This document shows positions 15,317-23,650 of a stretch of DNA of 64,000 bases, piece after piece. The DNA is from ECT2AJA-044 sp965262845 (lineage in GTDB: Bacteria > Bacteroidota > Bacteroidia > Flavobacteriales > ECT2AJA-044): the NCBI GenBank assembly GCA_965262845.1, contig CBDHFX010000002.1:1488001-1552000 (forward strand). The letters run 5' to 3'. The position numbers and the translations under genes are program-made. Under the pieces are notes generated by a model, which saw only the letters and a program-made list of their open reading frames with translations, made no database searches and was not told where the DNA came from. Within the stretch, counting starts at the first letter, position 1; each line of letters begins with the position of its first letter.

Positions 15317-15470
15317 GTTTTATTCGCTCATTTTTTCTCTTGTCGTGAATGTAAAACTACAGAGCTAGCTACAGAGCTAACTCTGTAGCTAGCTCTGTAG
15401 TTAATGATATATAAATAATTGTATTTCAATTGTTTACATAATATTATGGGTATAGGCCTATGAGATGGAA
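15317..15470 (+). repeat. Cassette-associated repeat, copy E
   Basis: Shares its 5' flank with copy A. The palindrome spans 15355-15402: two 22-nt arms perfectly complementary around a CTAA loop, i.e. the 10-bp stem of copy A extended by one 12-nt unit on each side. The distal part breaks off at TATGAGATGG, so the promoter end is missing. 15471-15567 up to the cusA stop holds nothing recognised. Confidence 0.85.
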
Positions 15471-15567
15471 CATATTACAGTTCAACTTTCCTAAACCACC
15501 TCAGGTGGACTACAGGTTTTAAAATGCCAATGAATATTTTTATAGAATACCCCTCCAAATTTCTGCA

Positions 15568-18500
15568 TTATTTACAAGTTAATCTATACACACATGGTAT
15601 TACCAAAAGATTAAGCAAGGTAGCTGACAGCAATCCACCCAGAATGACAACAGCCATAGGGCTTTGAATTTCATTGCCCGGTTCACCACCTTTCAAAGCA
15701 AGCGGAATCAGTGCAAGACCTGTTGTGAAGGCAGTCATTAAAATGGGATTGAGCCTGTCCAATGCTCCGGTTTTGAGCAAGTCAAATCCTTGCAATCCTT
15801 CATGCTTCAAATCCTCATAGCGAGATACCAACAAGATCCCATTTCGGGTAGCTATACCAAACAGGCTGATGAAACCAATCGTAGCGGCTATACTGATGAT
15901 CCCTGATGTGAAATACACAATTAATATCCCACCAATCAACGCCAATGGCAAATTGATCAATACAATGAATGACAGCTTCACCTCCTGAAACTCGTAATAA
16001 AGTAAAAGGAAAATGATCAGAATCGCCACAGCAGCCGTAATGAGCAATAATTGAGAAGCCTTAGCCTCACTTTCAAATTGTCCTCCGTACGCTACACGGT
16101 AGCCCTCAGGCAGATCAATATTCGCCTTTACTACCTGCTGAATTTCATTCACCACTCCACGCAAATCACGTCCCTGCACATTGGCTGCTACCACAATCTT
16201 ACGCTTCACATGCTCCCTCGAAATGGTATTGGGTGAACTGACCGTACTTACAGCCGCCAATTGATCTAGCGAAACCTCACCGCCATTGGGCAATGCTATC
16301 AAAGCGTTTTGAATAGCATCCATGCTATTTCTGGATCCTTTTTGAAATCGGACCACCAAATCAAAATACTGCTGGCCTTCATGGATTTCACCTGCTTTTT
16401 CTCCTGCAAATGCAATATTCACTTGTTCCATCAAATCACCCACAGTCATACCATAAGCAGACAGCATTTGCCTTTTTGGAGTAATGCGTATTTGTGGCAC
16501 TTCTATTTGTTGATCTACTGCCACATCTGCTATTCCTTTGATCGACTTAATATTGGACTCGACATTTTTACCCAACTCAAACAAACGTTGTAAATCATCG
16601 CCAAATATCTTGATGGCGATATTGGCACGAGTACCCGAAAGCATGTGATCTATCCGGTGAGCTATTGGTTGGCCCAAAGTGATATGCACACCAGGCACCA
16701 CACTCAGCTTTGTTCGTACCTCTTCAAAGAATTGCTCTTTAGGTGTATTATCAAGAGTAAACGGCGCATCTATTTCAGCAGCATTGACACCCTGCGCATG
16801 TTCGTCCAATGCTGCACGTCCGGTTCTGCGTGTCACCACATCCACCTCAGGCATTTCCAAAAGCAGTTCCTCAATTAACTGGCCGTTTTTATTGCTTTCT
16901 TCCAGCGACATGCCAGGTACTCCAACAGCACTGATCACCAACGACCCTTCATTGAACTCAGGCAAGAAACTACGGCCTAATTGAGTCAGCAAGATCAAAC
17001 TGATAAAAAAAGCCCCAACCGTCAATCCAATTACCGTTTTTGGAAATCCGAGCACACGTTCCAGGATACCTGCATATTGACCTTGAAGCCAACGTTCGAC
17101 TTTCGTTCCTTCCGCTTGCTTGTTCAGTACTTCCTCACTGCTAAGCAAATACGAACAAAGCACGGGTGTCAACGTGACCGCCACAATCAGGGAAGTCAGC
17201 ACGGAAGTGATAAACGCTATCCCAAGTGGCTGCAACAATCGCCCTTCCATACCACTTAGGAAAAACAAAGGCACAAACGACACCATGATGATAAGAGTAG
17301 CAATGATGATAGAACTACGAATTTCCACCGAGGCATCTTTCACCACGGTAAGTACAGGTAGCTGTTCCTCTTTAGGCTTTCTAGTGTTTTCTCGCAAACG
17401 CTTAAAAACATTCTCTACATCAATGATAGCATCATCTACCAACGCACCAATAGCTATGGCCATACCACCCAAACTCATGGTGTTAATAGTATATCCTAAC
17501 AGCTTTAAAACGATAATGGAAACCAACAGGGAAACAGGGATCGCCACCAATGAAATAACCGTAGTTCGCCAGTTCATCAAGAAGATGAATAATACAACTA
17601 AAACAAAGAAAGCCCCTTCCAGTAGCGTCTCATTCAGGTTGTTGATGGATGCTTCAATAAAATTGGCCTGACGGAAAATATCACTTTCGATCTGCACACT
17701 TTCAGGTAACGTATTGTTCAAATCGGCAATCGCTTCATCCAATCGTTCAGTCAATTTAAGCGTATTGACATCTGGTTGCTTCGAAATGGTTAGGATGACT
17801 GCAGGAGCAGCATTCAACGAGCCATCACCAATCTTGTCGGCAGCTCCAATCTGAACTGTTGCCACGTCCTTGACCTTGATGGATTGACCATTCACATTTT
17901 TGACAATCGCCTCTTCAAGATGTTCAACTGTATGGGCTCTTCCACTTCCTTTGATGATGTATTGATTACCATATTCATTCAGGAAACCACCCGGGGTATT
18001 CACATTACTTTCCTGCACTTTTTTAAAAAGTTCGCCAATGCCCACATCATAATACTTCAGCTTCCCGGGATCAGCCAGGACCTGATATTGCTTGTAATCA
18101 CCACCAATCACAACCACATTAGCGATACCACCTATGGATTTGATTCTGGGCCTAATCGTCCAGTCTGCAAGTGTACGCAGTTCCATTGGTGACAAATTAT
18201 CCGAACGAACCCCTAATAACATCACTTCACCCATTATGGATGATATGGGAGCCATTGTAGGTGTACCCACAACGGAAGGCAGGTTTTCACGCACCATCGG
18301 GATGCGTTCACTCACAATTTGCCTTGCCCGATAAATGTCCGTTCCCCATTCAAACTCTACCCATACAATGGAAATTCCGGCAGCAGAAGACGAGCGGATT
18401 GTACGAACATTGGGCGAGCCATTCATGGCTGTTTCCAGTTGATAGGTAACCAGCTTTTCAACCTCTTCGGATCCCATTCCGTGAGCTTCAGTCAGAATAG

Positions 18501-18642
18501 TAACCGTTGGAGCTGTCAGATCGGGGAACACATCCACGTTCATTTTTCGAGCAATATACAAGCCTGCAATACTCAGAACCACAGCAGCCAAAAGCACCAT
18601 TAATCGGTTTTGTAGTGAAATCGATAATATCTTATTCAACAT
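15568..18642 (-). CDS. cusA: Heavy-metal efflux RND permease (CusA/CzcA type)
   Basis: 1024 residues, full length. Inner-membrane proton-driven pump of a tripartite metal exporter. Seen: N-terminal membrane anchor (LMVLLAAVVLSIAGLYIARK), the GGMAIAIGALVDDAIIDVEN segment of TM4 with the charged relay residues of the HME-RND class, and twelve predicted membrane segments in two halves with two large periplasmic loops. The metal (Cu/Ag versus Co/Zn/Cd) cannot be fixed by eye. It follows cusB by 12 nt in a tolC, His-rich ORF, cusB, cusA operon. Because cusB is interrupted by an IS, expression of cusA may depend on read-through or an IS-borne promoter. Confidence 0.93.
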   Translation of the reverse strand: MLNKILSISLQNRLMVLLAAVVLSIAGLYIARKMNVDVFPDLTAPTVTILTEAHGMGSEEVEKLVTYQLETAMNGSPNVRTIRSSSAAGISIVWVEFEWGTDIYRARQIVSERIPMVRENLPSVVGTPTMAPISSIMGEVMLLGVRSDNLSPMELRTLADWTIRPRIKSIGGIANVVVIGGDYKQYQVLADPGKLKYYDVGIGELFKKVQESNVNTPGGFLNEYGNQYIIKGSGRAHTVEHLEEAIVKNVNGQSIKVKDVATVQIGAADKIGDGSLNAAPAVILTISKQPDVNTLKLTERLDEAIADLNNTLPESVQIESDIFRQANFIEASINNLNETLLEGAFFVLVVLFIFLMNWRTTVISLVAIPVSLLVSIIVLKLLGYTINTMSLGGMAIAIGALVDDAIIDVENVFKRLRENTRKPKEEQLPVLTVVKDASVEIRSSIIIATLIIMVSFVPLFFLSGMEGRLLQPLGIAFITSVLTSLIVAVTLTPVLCSYLLSSEEVLNKQAEGTKVERWLQGQYAGILERVLGFPKTVIGLTVGAFFISLILLTQLGRSFLPEFNEGSLVISAVGVPGMSLEESNKNGQLIEELLLEMPEVDVVTRRTGRAALDEHAQGVNAAEIDAPFTLDNTPKEQFFEEVRTKLSVVPGVHITLGQPIAHRIDHMLSGTRANIAIKIFGDDLQRLFELGKNVESNIKSIKGIADVAVDQQIEVPQIRITPKRQMLSAYGMTVGDLMEQVNIAFAGEKAGEIHEGQQYFDLVVRFQKGSRNSMDAIQNALIALPNGGEVSLDQLAAVSTVSSPNTISREHVKRKIVVAANVQGRDLRGVVNEIQQVVKANIDLPEGYRVAYGGQFESEAKASQLLLITAAVAILIIFLLLYYEFQEVKLSFIVLINLPLALIGGILIVYFTSGIISIAATIGFISLFGIATRNGILLVSRYEDLKHEGLQGFDLLKTGALDRLNPILMTAFTTGLALIPLALKGGEPGNEIQSPMAVVILGGLLSATLLNLLVIPCVYRLTCK

Positions 18643-18654
18643 GATTCCGACCCT

Positions 18655-18948
18655 TTAATGTGTATGACCATGAGCGGGAGCCTGACCTGACATGGAAGCC
18701 ATCTTAACCTGATACGCTCCTTTGGTTACGACAACTTCGCCCAATGACAACCCCCTGGCAATTTCCACTTCACTGCCGTTTCGCTTGCCAATCGTTACAT
18801 TTCTACGCTCAAAACGCTCTCCTGACAATTGAACCATTACAGAGTAATAACCATAGTCTTCCATCAGACAGGAAGCTGGAACAACCAGACTTTCAGTTGT
18901 AGTGCCAACAGCCAATTGAACTTCCGTAAAACTACCTTCGGGCATTTC
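18655..18948 (-). pseudogene. cusB: cusB, 3' part (split by IS)
   Basis: Final ~96 codons of the periplasmic adaptor (membrane fusion protein): beta-barrel and C-terminal strands (EIARGLSLGEVVVTKGAYQV) and a histidine tail (AHGHTH). The frame resumes at the TTTC target duplication. Removing the IS and one duplication copy joins VEM to PEGSFTEVQL with no lost or gained codon. An ATG at 18945 could initiate a truncated product. Confidence 0.92.
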
Positions 18949-18960
18949 TGAAGGCTTCCC

Positions 18961-19827
18961 TTAATTAGGAACGCCCAAAACTAAGGATTTCCATTTAATG
19001 TTGGTATTGCGCAGCAGTGGCGAAGGAGCGTAGCTCCGAAGACGCTGCTGCGCAAAAGGTATGGGCGGTATATAACCCAGTGCTTTGTGGGGCCTTTCGT
19101 TATTATAGATCCATAACCAGGCTTGTGAAAGCACTTCTGCTTCTTTTAACCGTCCGAAGGAAAAGGCATCTAACACTTCCTCCCGGTAGGTCTTGTTAAA
19201 GCGCTCCACATAACCGTTTTGATATGGTTTGCCCTTTTGAATAAACTTTAGCTCTATGCCCAGTTTGCCCGACCATTCTTTCATGGCATGTGCTATGAAC
19301 TCCGGACCATTGTCCACCCGGATCTTTTCTGGTTTACCGCGCCAGGCTACCAGTTTATCCAGCTCACGAATGACCCGTTGGCTATTGATGCTGGTATCAA
19401 TGGTGATATTCAGTGCTTCACGATTGTAATCGTCAAGAACATTGAACGAACGGAATTTGATACCGTTTGCTAACGTATCGTGCATAAAATCCATGCTCCA
19501 GGTCAGATTGGGCTGTAGGGGCTGTAGCAAAGGCTCCTGAACACGCATGGCAAGCCGTTTTTTGCTCTTTCTTCGCAGATTCAGCCCCATCTCCGTATAA
19601 ACGCGGTACACGCGTTTGTGATTCCATGTGTAGTTCATACTCCTAAGCCGATGATGCATCATCCAAAAGCCCCAGCGTGTGTGCAACTCCGCCAACATAC
19701 CCAACTGCTTACGTATGAGCTGATCCTCATTAGCTTTTGGACGGTAATAATACACTGAGATATGAATGCAAAACAGCAAACAGGCCTGCCGTAGGCTAAT
19801 GCCATGATTCTTGCGGGAATAGTCCAC
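18961..19827 (-). CDS. IS3-family transposase, OrfB (DDE integrase domain)
   Basis: 288 residues from the GTG at 19827, though it is normally made as an OrfAB fusion by -1 frameshifting; the frame is open upstream through EKRELVDYSRK. HTH_21-like start (LRQACLLFCIHISVYYYRPK), then the rve core with catalytic aspartates in TWSMDFMHD and IRVDNGPEF and the glutamate in YREEVLDAF. The stop lies 12 nt inside the left terminal repeat. The last codons contain a TAGTTTTG promoter-like box pointing out of the element. Confidence 0.93.
   Translation of the reverse strand: MDYSRKNHGISLRQACLLFCIHISVYYYRPKANEDQLIRKQLGMLAELHTRWGFWMMHHRLRSMNYTWNHKRVYRVYTEMGLNLRRKSKKRLAMRVQEPLLQPLQPNLTWSMDFMHDTLANGIKFRSFNVLDDYNREALNITIDTSINSQRVIRELDKLVAWRGKPEKIRVDNGPEFIAHAMKEWSGKLGIELKFIQKGKPYQNGYVERFNKTYREEVLDAFSFGRLKEAEVLSQAWLWIYNNERPHKALGYIPPIPFAQQRLRSYAPSPLLRNTNIKWKSLVLGVPN
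18976..18983 (-). promoter_or_regulatory. Outward-facing -7 box at the IS end
   Basis: Reads TAGTTTTG on the minus strand, exact TAnnTTTG, 27 nt from the IS edge and pointing at the cusB 3' part and cusA. No clear -33 TTG was seen at the usual spacing. Confidence 0.35.
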
Positions 19828-19850
19828 TAACTCCCGCTTTTCGGCAGGCC

Positions 19851-20117
19851 CTAAAGCTTTTTTTCAAGCACATCTTTTAATACCGTGTTGTGGAGGGTGA
19901 GCTCTGCCACGATCTTCTTGTATTGACCCACCTCACGCTCTAACTCCTTAAGCTTTTTGAGCTGGTTGATTTCCATGCCAGAGTACTTGCTCTTCCATTG
20001 ATAAAACGTGCCCTGGCTAATTCCCCCCTCACGGCACAGGTCCAAAACCTTCTCACCACCTTGGTGACGGCGTAGTAAGCCAATGATCTGGCTCTCGGTA
20101 AGCTTGCTCTTCTTCAT
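19851..20117 (-). CDS. IS3-family transposase, OrfA (HTH domain)
   Basis: 88 residues. HTH_Tnp_1 domain (KLTESQIIGLLRRHQGGEKV, then GGISQGTFYQWKSKYSGM) followed by a leucine-zipper-like coiled coil (INQLKKLKELEREVGQYKKI) that mediates multimerisation. Provides DNA binding to the terminal repeats. Ends at the frameshift window. Confidence 0.92.
   Translation of the reverse strand: MKKSKLTESQIIGLLRRHQGGEKVLDLCREGGISQGTFYQWKSKYSGMEINQLKKLKELEREVGQYKKIVAELTLHNTVLKDVLEKKL
19857..19863 (-). promoter_or_regulatory. Programmed -1 frameshift site of the IS
   Basis: A_AAA_AAG heptamer in the orfA frame, two codons before the orfA stop. Slipping back one base continues as ALGPAEKRELVDYSRK into orfB, the standard way IS3-family elements make the OrfAB transposase. 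Confidence 0.8.
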
Positions 20118-20188
20118 CTTACTTCCCTTTTTTCAAATGAACGTTATTTTTCTATTTTTAACCGTTCCTGTTTTAGGGGAAGCCTTCA

Positions 20189-21410
20189 TTTCCACACCTT
20201 CATTTACTTCTGCAAACACAGAGATTAAAGGCTGATTGGATTCCACCTCCTTGCCAACCGACAAGATCTTACCAGCCTGCTCATTTAGGCTTGACCATTT
20301 GCCTGTCTTAGGCTGATACCAGATATTTCGGATGTTTTGCAGTTCAGCACTGTACTTAGGACTTACCTGTACTTCGAGTAAACTACTCTTATGGCTTGTT
20401 ACCGTCGCCAAAGCATCCCCCTGATTAGCAAAGCCACCATTCACAGCCTGAATGGATTTGATAAATCCATCCATAGGAGCGATGACCTGTTTGCCACCGG
20501 CACGATAGCCGCTACTCAACGTCTCATAGTTGGTTTTGGCTACCTGATACTTTTGCTCTACCTGTTCAAATTCGGCCCTAGAAACAATCCTGGAATCATA
20601 CAACAGCTTCTTTCGCTCATATTCCGATCTTGCTTGTTCAAAGTCAGCCCTGGCTTTCTGAACCTCTGCACTCAGGTTATTGGAAGTAAGTCCAGCACCA
20701 CTAATCGTCATCAAAACCTGGCCTTTCTTCACAGGACTTCCTTCGGTCAAAACTCCTGAACTAAAATTCACCCGCCCGCTTGCAGGAGCAACCAGTGTTT
20801 GATAATCAGAAGGAGCCACCTTCCAAACACCTGATGTAGGAATGATTTGATAGACTTCCTTTTTCAACACAGGAGCAGTTTGAAATTCCATCTTCCAGGC
20901 CTGCTCTTTCAAAAAGGAAATGGCATTACTATTTTCTTCTTCACCACCCAAAGCCTTTTCAGCTTCTGCAACCGTAGCAAAAACAGGAATATCATTCAGT
21001 ACAATGCGATCTGAATATGCAGGAGTTTCCAGGTCAAAAACCAGTTGGTAATTCCCTGCTTCCCTGGGTTGCAGTGATGGTCCAAAAATTCCAGGTGAAG
21101 AAGGCGCATCTACAGAGTGCCGAATACCTTTACCTCCTTTGATCAAACTCGCCGTCACGTTTCCTTCTCGCACAGGTTGATGACCATTCAGTAGCGTAAA
21201 ATGAGCTGCAAAACGACTTGTCTCACCCACCACCAAAGCAGGGAACTCCACAAACAATTCAGTCTGATCTGTCCAGATTGTATAATCAACAAAAGGCTTT
21301 CCGTCACTCGCACGTGAATGACCACCTTCATCATCATGCTTGTGAGCATGATCATCCGTTGAATGGCATGAAGACACAATCAACGAAAGCAACACTATTA
21401 AATATCGCAT
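20189..21410 (-). pseudogene. cusB: cusB, 5' part: RND efflux adaptor, split by IS
   Basis: About 408 native codons before the IS; a run-on frame reads 17 codons into the IS to a stop at 20133. Lipoprotein signal (LIVSSC), then a histidine-rich N-terminus (DDHAHKHDDEGGH) likely to bind metal, an Ig-like domain, and the lipoyl/coiled-coil hairpin of the HlyD family (SAEVQKARADFEQARSEYER, then IAPMDGFIKSIQAV). Family role: bridges the CusA pump and the TolC channel in the periplasm. Intact length would be ~503 residues. The truncated form lacks the C-terminal domain contacting the pump. Confidence 0.92.
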
Positions 21411-21424
21411 ATCAACTGTCCGTT

Positions 21425-21601
21425 TTAAAGATTAATGGTCGTGATGAGAGCTACCATCCTCATGTGTATGTGTTCACCAGTCTCATTATGCGGATGTGCA
21501 TGCGATTCTGTATCATGAGCATGTCCGCTATTATTTTTCTTGTCTGTATCAGCTATAAATGATATAAAAGCCAATGCTATAAGCATTTTTGACAACTTCA
21601 T
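21425..21601 (-). CDS. Histidine-rich exported microprotein, probably frameshifted
   Basis: 58 codons, ATG at 21601. A signal-peptide-like N-terminus (MKLSKMLIALAFISFIA) is followed by SGHAHDTESHAHPHNETGEH. The frame then drifts to MRMVALITTINL, whereas one frame over the same DNA reads THEDGSSHHDH and stops at once, which is what a His-rich metal-binding tail should look like. A 2-nt AT insertion in an AC-rich tract near 21466 would explain it. It sits 20 nt after tolC and 14 nt before cusB, so it is part of the efflux operon; likely role is periplasmic metal buffering. Confidence 0.7.
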   Translation of the reverse strand: MKLSKMLIALAFISFIADTDKKNNSGHAHDTESHAHPHNETGEHIHMRMVALITTINL

Positions 21602-21621
21602 TTTAATATGTTTTAGCGGTT

Positions 21622-22806
21622 TTACAATTGATGTTTTAAAAATTGATTTTGCGATACATAAAGTTGGTATTGCATGTATAACATTGCGTCATAAGCCTGT
21701 CGGTAAAATTGAAGCTCCATGTAATATTCAAGGAATGACAATTCTCCCAGCTGATAGGCCTGGAGCAATAGTTCTTCGCTATTCAGTCCTGATAATGTAG
21801 CCTTATACTCGTGAAATTTGGAGAGCATCATTTCATAATCATTGTATTGCTTTTCAAATGACGCAAGGCACTGAAGTATCTTTGCAGAAGTAAACGACTG
21901 CTGATAATTCACCTGAGCCTGAGCAGCCTTGACTTTATTTCGATTGCTCCAAAGTGGTATGGATACTTGAGTATAAATGCCGGAAAATCGTTCACCAGCC
22001 ACTCCCTGACTATTATAACCTGCCGTTAAATTGGGTAGCCCTTTATTTTTGGCAAGAGTCAAAGACTGTTGAGCAATCAATTCCTGTTGCTTCCATTGCA
22101 TCAGTTCAGCATCTTGCATCAGTTTTTCCTGCCAAACAGACTCCTTTGAAGGCAAAACTACAGAAGCTCCATATTCCCAAACAGTTAAATTGATCTCCGT
22201 TCCACCATTCATGTTGGTCAATTGCAGTAATACATTCTTTATGTCCATTTCAATTTGCTGAATTTTGAACTGCTCTTGCATCCAGGCTACTTTAGCTTTG
22301 TTTAACTCCAGGATGCCAACCTGTTTTTTATCGAATAACTCCTGCACCTGATCAAAAACCTGTTTTGCCTGATCAACTCGCAGAGTTTCAGTCTCCAGTC
22401 TCTTATTCAGATAAACAAGATTTAAGCAATGACCCTTAGCCTGGGATAATATTTCCTTCCTTTTTATTTGGTAGTCCAGCTCCAATTGTGCGAATTGTTT
22501 ATCGATAAGACTACCTCTTGCGCTGTACACCGTAGGAAATTCAAAAGACTGAGTAATCTGAAACTCGGTATAATCACCCATACTATGTTCTGTAAAAGGA
22601 AGAAAATAAGCTCCCAATTGTGGATCGGGTAAGTTATTGCCGGATTTCAACTCAAGACTTTTACTCCTGACATACTCGGACAGAGCCTTTAACTCCTGGT
22701 TGTTTTGTTCAACCTGCCTTAGGATGTTATCGATAGCCGTGGATTGGGCGATTCCACCAAACGAAAGCAAGCATCCACACAGGGCGAACACCATTTTTTT
22801 ATACAT
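21622..22806 (-). CDS. TolC family outer-membrane channel of the metal efflux system
   Basis: 394 residues. Signal peptide (FALCGCLLSFGGIAQ), then the two TolC repeats with long alpha-helical hairpins (VRSKSLELKSGNNLPDPQLG, FDKKQVGILELNKAKVAWMQ, SFLEYYMELQFYRQAYDAML). Outer-membrane exit duct of the CusABC complex; first gene of the operon. Its 5' leader contains the isolated IS-end fragment at 22834-22852. No -7 box is obvious between this fragment and the ATG. Confidence 0.9.
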   Translation of the reverse strand: MYKKMVFALCGCLLSFGGIAQSTAIDNILRQVEQNNQELKALSEYVRSKSLELKSGNNLPDPQLGAYFLPFTEHSMGDYTEFQITQSFEFPTVYSARGSLIDKQFAQLELDYQIKRKEILSQAKGHCLNLVYLNKRLETETLRVDQAKQVFDQVQELFDKKQVGILELNKAKVAWMQEQFKIQQIEMDIKNVLLQLTNMNGGTEINLTVWEYGASVVLPSKESVWQEKLMQDAELMQWKQQELIAQQSLTLAKNKGLPNLTAGYNSQGVAGERFSGIYTQVSIPLWSNRNKVKAAQAQVNYQQSFTSAKILQCLASFEKQYNDYEMMLSKFHEYKATLSGLNSEELLLQAYQLGELSFLEYYMELQFYRQAYDAMLYMQYQLYVSQNQFLKHQL

Positions 22807-22833
22807 GTAAATTGATTTTTAAGTGAATCAAAT

Positions 22834-22852
22834 TGAAGGCTTCCCTTAAAAC
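22834..22852. mobile_element. Isolated IS-end fragment at the right edge of the accessory block
   Basis: TGAAGGCTTCCCTTAAAAC differs from the complement of the IS right end by one base in 19. It lies in the tolC leader, 4 nt from the stop of the backbone methyltransferase gene, so it coincides with the block boundary. Orientation is opposite to the fragment at 12399. Confidence 0.6.
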
Positions 22853-22856
22853 TGCG

Positions 22857-23621
22857 CTACTTTGTGCAGTAATAGATGATCTCGCGGCCGGGTAAGGCAT
22901 AATAGCGCTGTTTTTCTTCACCGAGTTCTTCGAGAAAATGATCTTCACGCACGTTGAATCCAGCCCTGGCCAAACGCTTTCCATAGTCTCTTCCATATAG
23001 CCGCACATGATCGCTTTGCCAGTATATGCGTTCACGTTCCCTGGGATCGGTAATGGCTGGATCTTCAAGGGTTTCTTCACGGTCATAGTCTTGTGGCACC
23101 TGCATAATGGCCCATCCGCCTGGTTTGAGGACACGGCAGATCTCGCTCATACACCGAATATCGTCGTTTACGTGCTCCATCACGTGGTTGCACATGACCG
23201 CGTCAAAGCTGTTATCCGGGAAGGGGATGTCATGGATATCCATCCTGACCCTGGCCAGAGGCGATTCAATGTCGCCAGTAATGTACTCAATATTGGATGC
23301 CTCCTCGAAATGATCCATAAAGCATTGCTCCGGGGCAATATGGAGCAGGCAGATCTTTTCGTTGAACAAGTTGGTCTTTTCCTTAAGGAACAACCAAAGT
23401 AAGCGGTGGCGTTCGAGGGAAAGGCTGCCCGGACACAAGGCATTCTCCCGTGGTTTCAGTCGGCCATAGGGCATGAATTTGCGGTAGGTGCGCCCGATGA
23501 TGGGACACTCGACGTTGCTACCACGGTAGAAGACCGAAACCAGACCTAATCCAATATGGCTCACACGCTGCAGATGGCGGCGCGGAACATAACGGATCAA
23601 CCAGGAAATGATCTGTTTCAC
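22857..23621 (-). CDS. SAM-dependent methyltransferase (class I)
   Basis: 254 residues from a GTG at 23621 (VKQIISWLIRYVPRRHLQRV). N-terminal basic helix, a CxxC-like element reduced to one cysteine (SNVECPIIGRTYRKFMPYGR), then the methyltransferase core: LLHIAPEQCF (motif I position), DIHDIPFPDNSFDAVMCNHV (acidic and motif II/III region with NHVMEHV) and VLKPGGWAIMQV. Members next to glycosyltransferases modify surface glycans or lipid-linked sugars; substrate unknown. The start is chosen because a -7 box TATTTTTG lies 6 nt upstream and because the longer frame runs through the upstream glycosyltransferase gene. Confidence 0.82.
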   Translation of the reverse strand: MKQIISWLIRYVPRRHLQRVSHIGLGLVSVFYRGSNVECPIIGRTYRKFMPYGRLKPRENALCPGSLSLERHRLLWLFLKEKTNLFNEKICLLHIAPEQCFMDHFEEASNIEYITGDIESPLARVRMDIHDIPFPDNSFDAVMCNHVMEHVNDDIRCMSEICRVLKPGGWAIMQVPQDYDREETLEDPAITDPRERERIYWQSDHVRLYGRDYGKRLARAGFNVREDHFLEELGEEKQRYYALPGREIIYYCTK

Positions 23622-23627
23622 AAGGCA

Positions 23628-23635
23628 CAAAAATA
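23628..23635 (-). promoter_or_regulatory. -7 box of the methyltransferase gene
   Basis: Reads TATTTTTG on the minus strand, exact TAnnTTTG, in the 29-nt gap after the glycosyltransferase stop. The transcript start would fall at or near the GTG. Confidence 0.5.
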
Positions 23636-23650
23636 CAAAAGCTGAGCCGC

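Larger units (their letters stand above)
18949..20188 (-). mobile_element. IS3-family insertion sequence, complete, 1240 bp
   Basis: Imperfect terminal inverted repeats of ~26 bp starting TGAAGGCTTCCC at both ends and sharing AGGAACG internally. Flanked by a 4-bp target duplication TTTC (18945-18948 and 20189-20192). Encodes overlapping-frame orfA and orfB with an A_AAA_AAG slippery site at 19857-19863 on the minus strand. It interrupts cusB. All coding parts look intact, so the element may be active. Confidence 0.93.

Noticed and set aside
8957..15402. Palindromes of the cassette repeats as integron attC sites
   Set aside because: No GTTRRRY/RYYYAAC core pair at the stem ends, no IntI gene, and each repeat carries a promoter, unlike attC cassettes.
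8919..15470. Repeats A-E as a CRISPR array
   Set aside because: Units are 75-310 bp, unevenly spaced over kilobases, and separated by genes; no cas genes.
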